Below are positions 53,501-64,000 of a stretch of DNA of 64,000 nucleotides, one piece after another; the stretch's first letter is position 1; each line of letters begins with the position of its first letter. Below the pieces are notes generated by a model. It worked only from the letters and a program-made list of their open reading frames with translations. It did not search any database and was not told the DNA's origin. Position numbers and translations under genes: made by a program. Source of the stretch: Capniomyces stellatus (lineage: Eukaryota; Kickxellomycota; Harpellomycetes; Harpellales; Legeriomycetaceae); NCBI GenBank assembly GCA_001661515.1, contig LUVW01000020.1, positions 62,001-126,000 on the forward strand, read 5' to 3'.

Positions 53501-54467
53501 AATACAATTAAATTGTCTTGGGATAAAAAGAAAAAGAAAAAAGTGAGCATTATGAAATAAATCAATCAATCGAGCTGAAAATCATAAAATACAAAACCTT
53601 TCCTGAACTTGAGCAAAAATAAATAGACATTATTTTAGCTAGATAGGTAAATAAAAAAAGATTTGCGGAAGGTTAGTTAAAGGGATATAATATAGTATAA
53701 TACACATTACACATTTTCATCAAGGTTATTTTAATCATTTGATTTTACCAAGTAGCCTTTTACCAATTACTAAATAAAGAAATAACCTGGACTTATAAGC
53801 AACATTAACAATTAATAATATGAAAAGCATAATTGAAATTAACAAACTTTTCGAAATTGGTTAATATCATATACAGCAAAGGAAAAAAAGGTGATAAAAA
53901 AACAGCTCCTTGCTAAATAGCCAAAGTAAGATCCGACGTATCAATGTGTGTGTTAATGTAAATATAAAAAAAAAACCATTTAAGCTTATTGCATAATAAA
54001 TAGTTTTGGTTGCACAAGTGGAGACTAGTTAATAAGGATTGAATTACTAGTACCAAAAAAAGTGCTCAATTCTGTTATTTAACTGGGCTTTTGAAAATTA
54101 ATTTAAGCGTCTGTACGTGATATTGTAGAAATAACAGTTAAAAAAGGTGGGGGCAGCGAAAAAAAATAGTTTAATTTTTGTAGCTTTATATCAGGCTCAA
54201 TTAGGAATTGATTTCTAAATGTCTTTTTGCTTTATTTACATTTATATACCAACACAAACTTAATTATATATACGTGATTGAATATAAATACAACAACAGT
54301 TTTTATCTGCCACAAAAATACCCTTAAAACAAAGTAGAGTATATATAAACATTACTAGCAACAAAAGACTTTATACACACCCCTCTACAAAAGGCTTAGA
54401 CAAAGCAGATACACTACCCCTTTTCCTTTGCCAAAAAAAAGGAAAGGAGCTGGTAATTTTATACAAT
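50538..54467. other. Gene-poor divergent spacer, coilin / SDS3
   Basis: About 3.9 kb, strongly A+T-rich, with only short chance frames on either strand (for example 51959-52195 and 53137-53328). No RNA gene or exon I can support. Both flanking promoters must lie within it. Confidence 0.45.
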
Positions 54468-57400
54468 ATGTCGTTAGAAGATACTCCTTCCTACGAAGAA
54501 TACTTTAAGACTGAAGTGTTTTACAACGATTCAGACAATGACGACACAGGTAAACAGTTTTTTTTTATTGGCTTTGAAAGGCAAACACGCCAGCAAACTT
54601 AAATCGTTGATTTCACACAACCCAAATTTTATATATCGCGGAGAATATACCAATAAAGGGGTGTACTAGCTTGGTGCTTTGGTTTGGCTCTGTTTTTTAT
54701 TGTTCAATCAAAACGCATAAACTCGCTGTTTTAGCGCAGCTGGTTTTCTTCAATAAGGCAATTTTTAGGCATTATTTGAGGGTAACATAGAAATATAATA
54801 ACACGCCAAACCCACCTCACAGTTGATTTATTACTGCAAAGGGCTTTGGGCTGCCGCTTTTGTATTTAATGGAAACCGGTGCTAATATATTATATCAACA
54901 ATTCTGTGAATGCACTCAAAAGTTTTACTTTGGGAGGGTTTTGAGTAGGAGTCCTCTCCCCCCACTTTTCTTCCTTGCTTAAAAAACTATGGTGTCAATA
55001 TAATTACACCAAAAAAAAAACTGAAAGCTAGTACTAATGGTAAAAATAATGGTTTGTAGACTACTGGATAGGAATAGAGAATTCCAGCGAGACAGACGAT
55101 ACACCAGAACTGATTGAAAAGAAAAGAAAATTTAACTACGGAAAAGCAAAGTTGGCAGAAATAAAAGAAAAGTTTGAGCTGGCAAAGAAAAGGTACCCAG
55201 CCCTGTCCGCTGATATACAATATATGATCATTGCTAGGCTAAACTAGCGTTTTGTTAACCTGGGCTTACAACCACCAGTTTTCCCTTACATCTTTAGCCT
55301 TCATATTTGAAGCTGCACAAATTTATTGAACTGAATTATTGATCAAACCTGTATTATCATCGGTTTGTATACCTACTGCCAAAACGGGATATTTGCAATG
55401 GTGGCGCCAATACATCAGCACTTATTTAAAAATGTGCATAAAATCAATGCTTTTATAGACTTTTTGAGACTAAACATGAGCAACTGGAAGCAGAGCTAAA
55501 ACAGGTGTATGATTTTACTCATCCCCAAATAAAAACGATAACGCAGGAACTTAAAGAACAGCAAGACGAAAACCTTAATCAATTACGACTGTACTATGGC
55601 TATACAAAAAACTTTGAGAGCAAAATACATAACTCGAGAACCAAAAGCATCATTACATCGTACACAGTAAGAATATTCATGTATTTAAAACTTGAGGCAT
55701 CATAGTTGCGCTTTTTTTTCTTTTTTTTCTTTTTTTGCCGAGTGGTGTGTTGGGGGGAGGGGAGGTGGGCTTTGTATTTATTGAGGAGTTAAAAATCGTT
55801 TCTTTTAAAGTCAGTAAATCTTTTGTTTGGAGGGAATGTTTTACCTAAAAAGTGCATTATGTCTAAAGTTTTTTTTTTCCAGCTTTAGTGTGTGGACTTG
55901 GCCTACAAACTGGTGATTACATAATCACTAGATATATATAATACGCAAAAAGGTTTTATTTTTGAACCATTTGCTAATTAGGTTAATGATTTCTATACCC
56001 ATTACCTTTTAATGGTAAATAAACACAAAAGAAGCAACAGGGGTGAATTGTAAAAATACAGCACTGAGTTGGGAGTTTGGTGATGAAAATAGTGATGTTG
56101 GTGATATTTTGGACCATGTTGTATTTGTGCACTGAAATAAATGTTTGCTCGCATTTAATCTTCAAAAGTTGCAACGTTGTAACGAATTTATAGCCCGTTA
56201 ATTGCTTTTTTTTTCATCTGTTAAAAGGGCGTATTAATTTAAACACATCATTTGAGGCAATTATCTCGACAATTATTCTGTGTCAATTGTTTTTTTTTCC
56301 GGCCATTTTTGCTTAAAGGCATTTTACATAGTTGGAGAAACAGTGTTAAATAGTGATAATTCTCGCTATTTGGTTAAACAAAGGAAAGAAGAAGAAAGAA
56401 AAAAAAAGAGAAAAAAAGTAAAATAGAGAAGCCCCACCCCCTCTAGTTTTGATATATCTCGCCAATTCTTAACTATGAAAAGAATAAGAGCAACCAAGTT
56501 ACAAATGATCATCAAAAAGATTAGTAGCAATAATTACTAAGGAAAATTGAACGAAATAATTTGACATAAAATAACAGCGGGAAAGAAATGTAAAAAATAA
56601 AAAGGTGTAAAAGGATTATAAATTATAAATTGTGCTCGGTAGTCATTGGCCACAACGAGTACCTAAACAAGAGTTTTGTGTTTAGTAATGCAGTTGGAAA
56701 AAACCCTTTGATTCAATTCGATAAAAACGTCGATTTTAGATTTGTAATTGACAATTACATCAAACTGAAGCTAAAAGTTGCTTTCTCTGGTCCATTTTAA
56801 ATCCCACTTCCAATTAAATTATTTTTAATTTTTATTTATTTTATTTCCTGTTTGCGCATTATAAAAACCAGGCTAAAATAGCCAAAACTAAAATACTGAC
56901 AATTAAAAACAAACTAAAATTGTCAACTTATACTCGATAGGTATACAAATCGAATCTACGCCAATCATTGATTTCTAGCTGTATGCAAAGACTGTATGAA
57001 CTAGAAGACAACTTTAGATCACTAATCTATGTAGACGAGCCTCAACTCGAAAACAACATCCCCAAAGTGATAGGTAAATATAACAATATACTAGACATCC
57101 CTAGAGTGATTCAATTTCCCATTTATTATTTTGACTCCAATACCGCATTGATTACGTAAAATCAAAAGGAAAGTGTACATAAAGTTATACAGAATGCTTT
57201 CCCTGAAACTATACCCATAAAATGACAAGGGAAAAAAGAACGCAGTGTCATTGCATTGAAAAAAAAAAGGCTCCAGCGAGCTGTCAAAGCTTTGATTATT
57301 CACATTGATTTTAATGGCATTGTAAATGACAATGAATGTTAAGCCAGGGTGGATAGTGTAACATATCACTATCCTTTTACCAAAGGAATCTGATTCATTT

Positions 57401-59008
57401 GGTACTGCCAACTTGTGCAAATCCCAAAGTGATAGGCCTAACAACGATATTGATGGGATCGACAGCAGTCACTAAAGTTTTTTTTGTTTTTTTTTACATG
57501 CAAATAATATAGCTGATGGCGAAAAGCTGCTAGACCTAAAAAAAAGGGGCAAAAAAACGGTGAGGAAAAGCAATAAGAGACTAAAACAAGACGAGGAGCT
57601 GATGCTAGCAGAAAACAGTGTTAGTTACACGGACTATCTGAGGTTAGAAGGGCTTCGGAAGGATGAAATTGATCTTGAAATGGAAATGATTGCACCTAAA
57701 CAGGTTCAGCCAAACACAGCGCCGTCTTTTGAAAGCTACAGCCCAGCAAGCAGGTCGGATAATGCGAGTTCGAGTGGCTCGGTGGTGTCTAAAAAGGAAG
57801 CGTTGAAATTTAATTACACAGCCGAACCGAGCAGCAGACCGGACATACATGTCGCTGAGACTGAGGCTGAGGCTGAGGGGGGAGGCGGTTTTATATATGC
57901 TGACAACACACCAGCAATCAAAGCAGGGTTAAATCTAAACAAGAGCGCCGAGCATAACACCAAAATGACACCAACAAACATAAACGACCCTTATTACAGA
58001 ATGAGCAATAAAGAGAAAATGGAGCATTTTGAGTTTGCCAATTCTGCCAATATGTTAAACGGCTACAAACAGAATACGAAAAGTAACACTAGTCCGTATA
58101 AGAGCGGCCCTGCTGTTGGATACTTGGCTGATATGCGGCCCGGAATGGATGTGGATTACAAGAGACAAGAGCAGCCGATTTCAACGACGCCAGCAATAAC
58201 AACACCAACCCACTACGTCCACAACAAATACAGAAATGGACACAGCCACTTTGCGGAAGGCCATATGAATGTGCACAGCGACTATACAAACATACCTCCT
58301 CCCTCGTTACCCCCGCCACCACCACCTACCTCACATTATTATGGTGGTAGTAGCCATAAGCTACCGATGTTCACAGCACCCATTGGCGCGATAGACAGTC
58401 CGGCGCTACAGCCCCTCTCTGGCCAGAGGCTGGGGAATCAAGATAAGATTGTTTTACCGCCTATAAGTGCAATGGACTTCCCTCGACCACCCTCAGGGCT
58501 CCGAAAAACGCCCAAACTGCCTCACTACTCCTTTGGCTCGAGTGGGAGTCAAAAGGGATCGTACCACTCCCCAGCCTCAACGTATGGTGGCGACCTAACG
58601 CCTCTACCTTCAATAATAGAAACACACGATATGCACCAAGGCCACAGACAGCCAACAAACTACAGAAATGTGGACAATTTGAATTATGGCAACAACAGCA
58701 TGAATGGCCAGTACAACAGCCATAATAGCTACAACGGCTATAACAACATGAGCTTAGCGAACGCTGATGAAAACGGGCTGGAGTACCCCACCAATGAGCT
58801 TAACCCAAACAGAGATGGAGGTGTGGATGGCAGCCAGCAGATCCCTTCACAGCTACATTATGGTAATACACAGCGTACACCCTCTGCAAACAGACTACCG
58901 CCACTCAAAAGCTTGTATCCTTCAGACAGCTATGACAAGTTTGGAAACCAATCTCATCCACACCATAAAACCCCTGACCCGTACTACTCGCATATGACGC
59001 GTTCTTGA
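54468..59008 (+). CDS. SDS3: SDS3-family subunit of a Sin3/Rpd3L histone deacetylase complex
   Basis: Five exons (54468-54549, 55060-55192, 55459-55666, 56941-57073, 57513-59008) join in frame to 683 residues. After an acidic, Tyr-containing N-terminus ('MSLEDTPSYEEYFKTEVFYN') comes the Sds3/BRMS1 homology region: a long helix with 'KAKLAEIKEKFELAKKRLFE', 'TKHEQLEAELKQVYDFTHPQ', then 'ENLNQLRLYYGYTKNFESKI' and 'RLYELEDNFRSLIY'. The family tethers Rpd3/HDAC1 to Sin3 and acts in nuclear gene repression. The last exon encodes a long disordered tail rich in Pro, Asn, Tyr, Ser and His, including 'PPPSLPPPPPP'. Intron 3 (55667-56940, 1274 nt) is about ten times longer than the others. The domain call is from the coiled-coil pattern and exon order, so a different Sds3-like paralogue (Dep1/BRMS1-type) is possible. 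Confidence 0.8.
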
Positions 59009-59130
59009 TTCATTTGGCTTTGTTTTACTCTATGTTTTCATAAATCTTTTCCTATATCGTTATACACTATATACCATTATACACTCTACATATTTATACG
59101 CTTTACATTTTTATACATCTTACATTATAT

Positions 59131-59182
59131 ACTTTTATAACCTATACTGATACTATACTTTTATAACCTATACTGATACTAT
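59131..59182. repeat. Exact 26-nt tandem duplication downstream of SDS3
   Basis: Two perfect copies beginning acttttataacctatac, followed by the start of a third. It lies in a larger stretch of diverged 'tatac' repeats in the probable 3' UTR. Confidence 0.85.
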
Positions 59183-60729
59183 ACTTTTTTAATATACCAT
59201 ACTATTTATTCTTGCTTTTTTTTTAAAAACCACGACTGCATCAAATTTCTACATGCATTAACAAAAATATTCACAATCTAGTAGTATTTACACATAAAAC
59301 TTGCTCTGTAGTCATTGGTCCAATTAAATCTGATAAACAAACTTGTTTGGAGTCATAATAAACCCCCCAGCACAGGGTTTCAACAATATGTAACCTGCAA
59401 AGTTGTTACGCGTCCAAAAACCAAGTTGGTATCGCCATTGGTATTTCTGCACGGAATTATATTGTCTGATTTGTGTACTTTACTCCCTTTCTAATATTGG
59501 ATCTTGGCTTTTTTTTTTTAAACAAAAATAAGCGAATTAAGCTGAACAAGAGGAAAATAGGGGGTTAAAAGATTCACGCAAACACGAACCGATTCGAAAT
59601 GTTAATATTAATACTAATCAAGACAAATATGCCAGAAATTCAGAAACGTTTATATCTCAGCATTGTTATTATTTTATTTATTTATTTATTTTTTATTAAG
59701 TTGGTATGAGCTTTTTAAAGGTGTTGGTAATACTCGACGTTTTTTTTTTAAAAAAAAACAGGCATATCAAAACTATTTCTGCAAATCAAATCAGCGACTT
59801 GTGGTATATTAACCCAATTAATCTACTAACGATGCTCTCCGATTGGAATAGGCAGAGATACACAAATAGCTTGACTGGGTGTATTTTTTTTAATTTAATT
59901 TTTACTTTATTGAAATCGCTCGGTTGTGTTTTGACATTGCAAACTATCCGCCTACGCCTATCTACCGCTTCTTTTTGCCTTTTTTTTTCTTGTATCCATT
60001 TAACAGTGGCGTCGCTTCAGCTTCTTGCTGCTGCTGCCGCTGATACAACCCAAATATGTTCACCACCATTTTATGCTTTACGCTTTGATTCCATTATTTG
60101 TTGCCAATAACGTAAATATCACCAACCCTCGGCTTGTCTGTCCTGAAGTGGCCTATATTGTATAAAAAAAAACAGCGATTGTTTTTCTAAATATTTTCGA
60201 ACAAGGAGTTGTGAAACAATAAAATGTACTAGCTCACTGAATAGCAATATCATTTTCTACAGCGTAGTTAATAAGTTTACCCCGCATGTGGCGACTATAA
60301 CAAAAGTAGACTGGAATAAGAATGGCATCGTCATAGTTTGTATGGCCTAAGCAATAGTTTAATTGTTGAGCAGCCTTTGTGGCTACTGGCACGAGCAGTC
60401 TCGGTCTTACACATATATTGCTAAAAATAAAACACTAACTCAACAGCTGTTTCTTTTTCCTTCATACACCATATTCCGTATTCCGTATTTTATTTTTGCT
60501 CTTTTAGTTTTTTGCTTTTTGATAACAATGATGCAAAAACAATATCGGCTATTTAAAGAATAGCAGAATTTTCAAATGCTTGATCAGCCCTTTATTGCTG
60601 AATTTGTAGCCATATTGAGATTTGGTTCAACTTTTTGGACTTTGTTTATGGCGCCCACAGCCATGAATGGGTGGGGGATGCTGGAGTCAAGCCTATGCCA
60701 TCCGCTTCTATATAGTTGTGGATTACACA

Positions 60730-60757
60730 AACCTCACACCACACTACCTGTGAGGTT
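60730..60757. other. Perfect 9-bp hairpin followed by a T-run
   Basis: AACCTCACA, ten-base loop, TGTGAGGTT, then TTT. Could be a chance palindrome, a terminator-like element of an unrecognised short transcript, or a protein site. Confidence 0.4.
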
Positions 60758-63566
60758 TTTGGAAGCCATTTTGGCAAGCCTGTTTTTTATTCTTCTATAT
60801 TAAACACGCTTGATTAGAGTCTTAGTGAGCAAGTTCCACGATGCCAGTATCATTTTTCAAGAGATATAACCAAATTATTGTTTTAGTAAACTACTGTTGC
60901 TAGGGAGAGCATGGTGCTAGTCTGCTCTATCGGCAGATACTATTGGCTGATGCTGTTGGTAATCTGGTTTTGCTTATCTTATTCGGTTCAAGCTAGAGTG
61001 GTAATCACTTTTTGGAATTCTTTGGATTTTTTTACACTACCTGTCGATTAATTGTTGTGGTTTGACTGAGTTTGGATTTAAAGCAGTAGTAAAACAAGCA
61101 TCTTTGCAATACAAGTCTTTGTTTTAGAAACACATGGAAATAAAGAAATATTGAGGAATAGTTATGGCGGAGAAAAGTGTTGAACAGCTAAAAGTAGACA
61201 GGACAAGAATGTACTATACTGGTCAGGATATAACTATAATCTGAAACCAGCAGTTTAACAAATCGTGCTGTGTTTAAATTGGTTGACAGACAGTAGCTTG
61301 AATACAGCCAAGTCAAGTAAATTTTTTTTTTTGTGGTGCAGTTTAGATACTTGTATTGGATATACATAAATTGTAGCGAGTTTCAATAAAAGGCAGCATA
61401 GTCTCGTGGGTAGTCTGCACAATTTAGTGAGTAACAAATTGATGCAAATGAGATTTGCTATTGTCAAGTAATAAAAGACAATTCAGTCGAGTTTTAGAGT
61501 TGAACAATTGCAATAATCAAAGTGAAGGGTGAAAGTTAAAGGTTAAGGGCGATGGCTGGAAGGAGAAAAGGTAAGGCATGATGATGATGGAGAAATACAA
61601 CAGGAAGTTGTAAATATTCTCTGAATTGGTTTGGTTTTGTTGATCAGCTTGGCCAATTGCGTAGTTTTTGGTGGTAATCATTCCAAATAATTGAATTGGA
61701 ATATACAATGTTAAAGCAAGAGATAGAGGAAAAAAAAAAGCATAAATGCTAATTAACATCATAAGGGTTAATCGTGGCAATTTCAAATCACAGTATAATT
61801 TTTTTTTGTTATATAATGCGTTTGATGGAGTGTAAATAAAACTGATTGAATTAATGTGCTCTAGAGTTAAAACGCAAAAATAAGGTGTCAAGAGGTATGA
61901 AATCAAAAAGTACAGTAAAATCAAAAAAAAACAAGACAATTAATAAGAGTAAGAATGGTGTTTACAGTAATCAGCTTGTAACACAACAACATATTAAATG
62001 AAGTGGAAGCGGAAAGGATAATGATTATTTACAAGTATTTAAATACCATGAAATTAAAGCGGATGTGATGTTTTGGTCTAAAACAAGTGGGGTTAAAAGA
62101 AAGAATTAAAAGTCTTTTAATTTGCATAAAGTTGCACTTTTACAGCTATATTTATCGATAGAAGTGGGTTGGTTTATGTATGTTTTGTTGTTGTTGATTG
62201 ATTGATTTATTGCATTTCACTTTAATGTTAAAAGTGAAGAAAAAAAGAAATATATCATTAACAATTGGGATGAATAATATTGAATTATTATGAATCGGGT
62301 TGAAAAAAAAAAAAAGAGCAAAGGAAAAAGAGGATTTTTTATAGGTAAAAAGCAGAATAGAAGGATTCATAAGAAAAACTAAATAGAAAGAAATTTTTTT
62401 ATTTGTAAATTTAGATTCTTTAACGAAAATAAAATATACCTGATATATTTTGGATTATAAATATATAAGAGAAATGGTATACTTTAAATTTTAAAAGTAG
62501 AAAAGAAAAAGGGAAAAGGGAAAAAAGGAGAAAGGAGAAAGAAAAAAAAAAGAACAGAGGAATTAGTATAAAATTGAAAAAAATAATTTGTTAGAGTATG
62601 ATTAAAATAAAAAGGGAGAATAAAAAAAAGATAACAATAATAAAATAAAGGAGGGAAGAAACAATAAAAATAAAAATGATAGCTGTCTTAGTTAACAAGG
62701 ATAAGATATAAAACAACACAAAATACCCTTACAATAGTATATATTATACCAATTATTTCGCCAGTGTAGAATTATATCGTTCCACCATAGTAGCGTCAAA
62801 TAACACAGCCGGCGAGCAAAAGCTATACTGTGTATATATTAAAAGAAATACACATTGTAGTCAAGATCTATAGAGTTAAAAGAGAGGCTAGAGCCAAAAA
62901 GGCCAATTGCAAGTAGTAGAAAAAAAAAGAAAAGGCAACAGCAGTGATTTTGACAACCTTTTGATGAATATAATTGTGAACCAAATAGCCTAAAGCTACA
63001 CAATTGTGCGCACAAAAGTAGCTAAAAGTAAAAATAAAAGAAAAAGAAAAAGTAAAAGAAAGAGTAAAAGTAGGAGCAAAAAAAAGGGATAAATATAAGC
63101 AGGCGAGCTGGAGAATAAAAACTTCAAGGCAAGCCAAGCAAGACAAAGTAGTCCATACGGGATATATTGAATAGTTGGAGTAGGAAAGAGCGACTTTAGT
63201 CCAAGACAACAAGAATATACATACATACATACATACACACATTATACCTGAGACATATATAGAAAAGGATTGCTGTAGTGTAGTGCAGAGTAGAGAAGGA
63301 CACTTTTTACAGAGAAGGAATACTACCAACCAGCTTTCAAATATTAAATCTATTTCAGGGATACTACAATTACACTGGCATACTTGCCGAACGAAACAGG
63401 TAGAAAGAAGAATATCACTAAGGTGTATAACCATAGGCGCAGTACAGTTAGTCAGAACACTTCGGCAAGGGTAGAGGAGCAAATAATAACAAAGAAGTAA
63501 CAAAAAAAAAAGAGGGGAGATATAGAAATAGTTGGAAGCAGGGAATTTGTAATATCAATTAAAACA

Positions 63567-64000
63567 ATGTCAAAGACATCAATGCGACTGGAGCCGGCTA
63601 TGGTGCTGGGCGAGAAAGAAACTTTCGCAAATGGCCAACGTACTAATGGTAGTTCAGGAACCAAAGGCTCTACAAAGGAGCACAGACCTAGCGACGCAAA
63701 TATATCAGGAGTGTCGCGTGTGAATAAGAGGGTAAAGGGGGCAGTAAGAACAGAGAAACCAATAGCAGCAGCAACCGCAGTAAATGAAAGAGGAGCAGGG
63801 AATGGAGTGGGTGATAAGCAGCAGCAGAGGGAGCGGTGTATGAAGTTGAAAAGACAGCTTGATGAGCTGGAGCAGTTTAATGACAAAACGGCAGTGAAGC
63901 TATATCGATGGCAAAAGAAGCTTAGAAGACTTAAAATAGAGAGAAACATTTTATTTGAGCGGATAGAGAGAATAGGCAAGTACCAAGGATCAGAGACGGA
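63567..64000 (+). CDS. N-terminal part of an INO80-complex-subunit-like protein (Iec3/TFPT family), cut by window end
   Basis: An open frame from ATG 63567 ('MSKTSMRLEPAMVLGEKETF') runs 144 codons to the window edge without a stop. The first 90 residues are basic and disordered. From about residue 93 comes a predicted helical pair: 'RCMKLKRQLDELEQFNDKTA', then 'VKLYRWQKKLRRLKIERNIL' and 'FERIERIGKYQG'. The pattern of a leucine-rich helix, 'N', and 'R-L-x-x-ER-x-x-L-x-E-R-I' fits the conserved helix of the INO80 accessory subunits Iec3 (fission yeast) and TFPT/INO80F (animals), which attach to the nuclear chromatin remodeller. This is recognition from memory of the helix pattern, so moderate confidence. 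The gene, any introns and the C-terminus continue beyond the window. Confidence 0.5.
   Translation, partial: MSKTSMRLEPAMVLGEKETFANGQRTNGSSGTKGSTKEHRPSDANISGVSRVNKRVKGAVRTEKPIAAATAVNERGAGNGVGDKQQQRERCMKLKRQLDELEQFNDKTAVKLYRWQKKLRRLKIERNILFERIERIGKYQGSET

Larger units (their letters stand above)
59009..63566. other. Gene-poor spacer upstream of the last gene
   Basis: About 4.5 kb. Contains a 26-nt tandem duplication (59131-59182), a 9-bp hairpin (60730-60757) and, from about 62480, purine-rich sequence grading into a probable 5' leader with an (ACAT)n tract at 63216-63240. The long minus-strand frame at 62868-63503 is the shadow of that purine-rich strand. The plus-strand frame 59706-60110 (134 codons) crosses T and A runs and has no coding character. 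Confidence 0.45.

Noticed and set aside
59706..60110. 134-codon plus-strand frame
   Set aside because: It runs through T9-A9 and other homopolymers, has irregular composition and no recognisable domain; probably chance in A+T-rich DNA.
62868..63503. 211-codon minus-strand open frame rich in Leu, Phe, Ser and Cys
   Set aside because: It is the complement of a purine-rich stretch in the likely 5' leader of the last plus-strand gene; composition is simple-sequence driven and no family or signal is recognisable.

Overview
This window looks like nuclear DNA of an early-diverging filamentous fungus. It is strongly A+T-rich between genes, and the genes carry short GT..AG introns (mostly about 60 to 150 nt). 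The gene set mixes fungal housekeeping genes (RAD23, ULP2, a TOM5-like protein, SDS3, complex I NDUFA9, DPP5, an ACS-type MFS carrier) with a coilin-like protein that yeasts of the Saccharomyces type lack. The intron density, long low-complexity proteins and A+T bias would suit a zoopagomycete or Kickxellomycotina lineage such as the Harpellales. That placement is inference, since no marker such as rRNA is present. I recognise no mobile element, tRNA, rRNA or CRISPR array.

Layout. Positions 1-5838 hold three plus-strand genes: ARV1 (5' end unresolved or outside the window), a 47-residue TOM5-like import subunit, and a complete RAD23. A secreted PEBP-family protein (7929-8651) and the multi-exon NDUFA9 gene (10147-12722) follow. 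On the minus strand is a very large SUMO protease of the ULP2 type, which I reconstruct as four exons (13167-19358, about 1940 residues), and a small secreted cysteine-containing protein (20396-20767). After about 4 kb without a convincing gene comes a single-exon secreted serine peptidase (DPP5, 25027-27138). It is tail-to-tail with an MFS transporter (27748-29304). Their shared 3' spacer contains a GC-rich, foldable island (27301-27535) that may be a structured RNA.

Positions 32222-38777 carry a PLP-homeostasis protein and a 15-exon mitochondrial isoleucyl-tRNA synthetase (1064 residues). The minus strand then holds an intronless 1910-residue protein of unknown function (39251-44983) and a two-exon coilin-like gene (48223-50537). 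On the plus strand there follow a five-exon SDS3-family gene (54468-59008) and, after 4.5 kb of apparently empty sequence, the start of a gene cut by the window edge. That last gene resembles the INO80-complex subunit family of Iec3/TFPT.

The genes do not form an operon or an obvious cluster. Themes that recur are mitochondrial function (TOM5, NDUFA9, mitochondrial IleRS, possibly the PLP protein), nuclear regulation (ULP2, coilin, SDS3, INO80-like subunit) and secretion (PEBP, small cysteine protein, DPP5). The exon structures given here were worked out by hand from splice sites and reading-frame continuity. For RAD23, ULP2, the MFS carrier, IleRS, coilin and SDS3 the joined exons keep frame from start to stop, which supports them. 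The sequence has one 14-base N gap (47137-47150) inside a poly-C tract.
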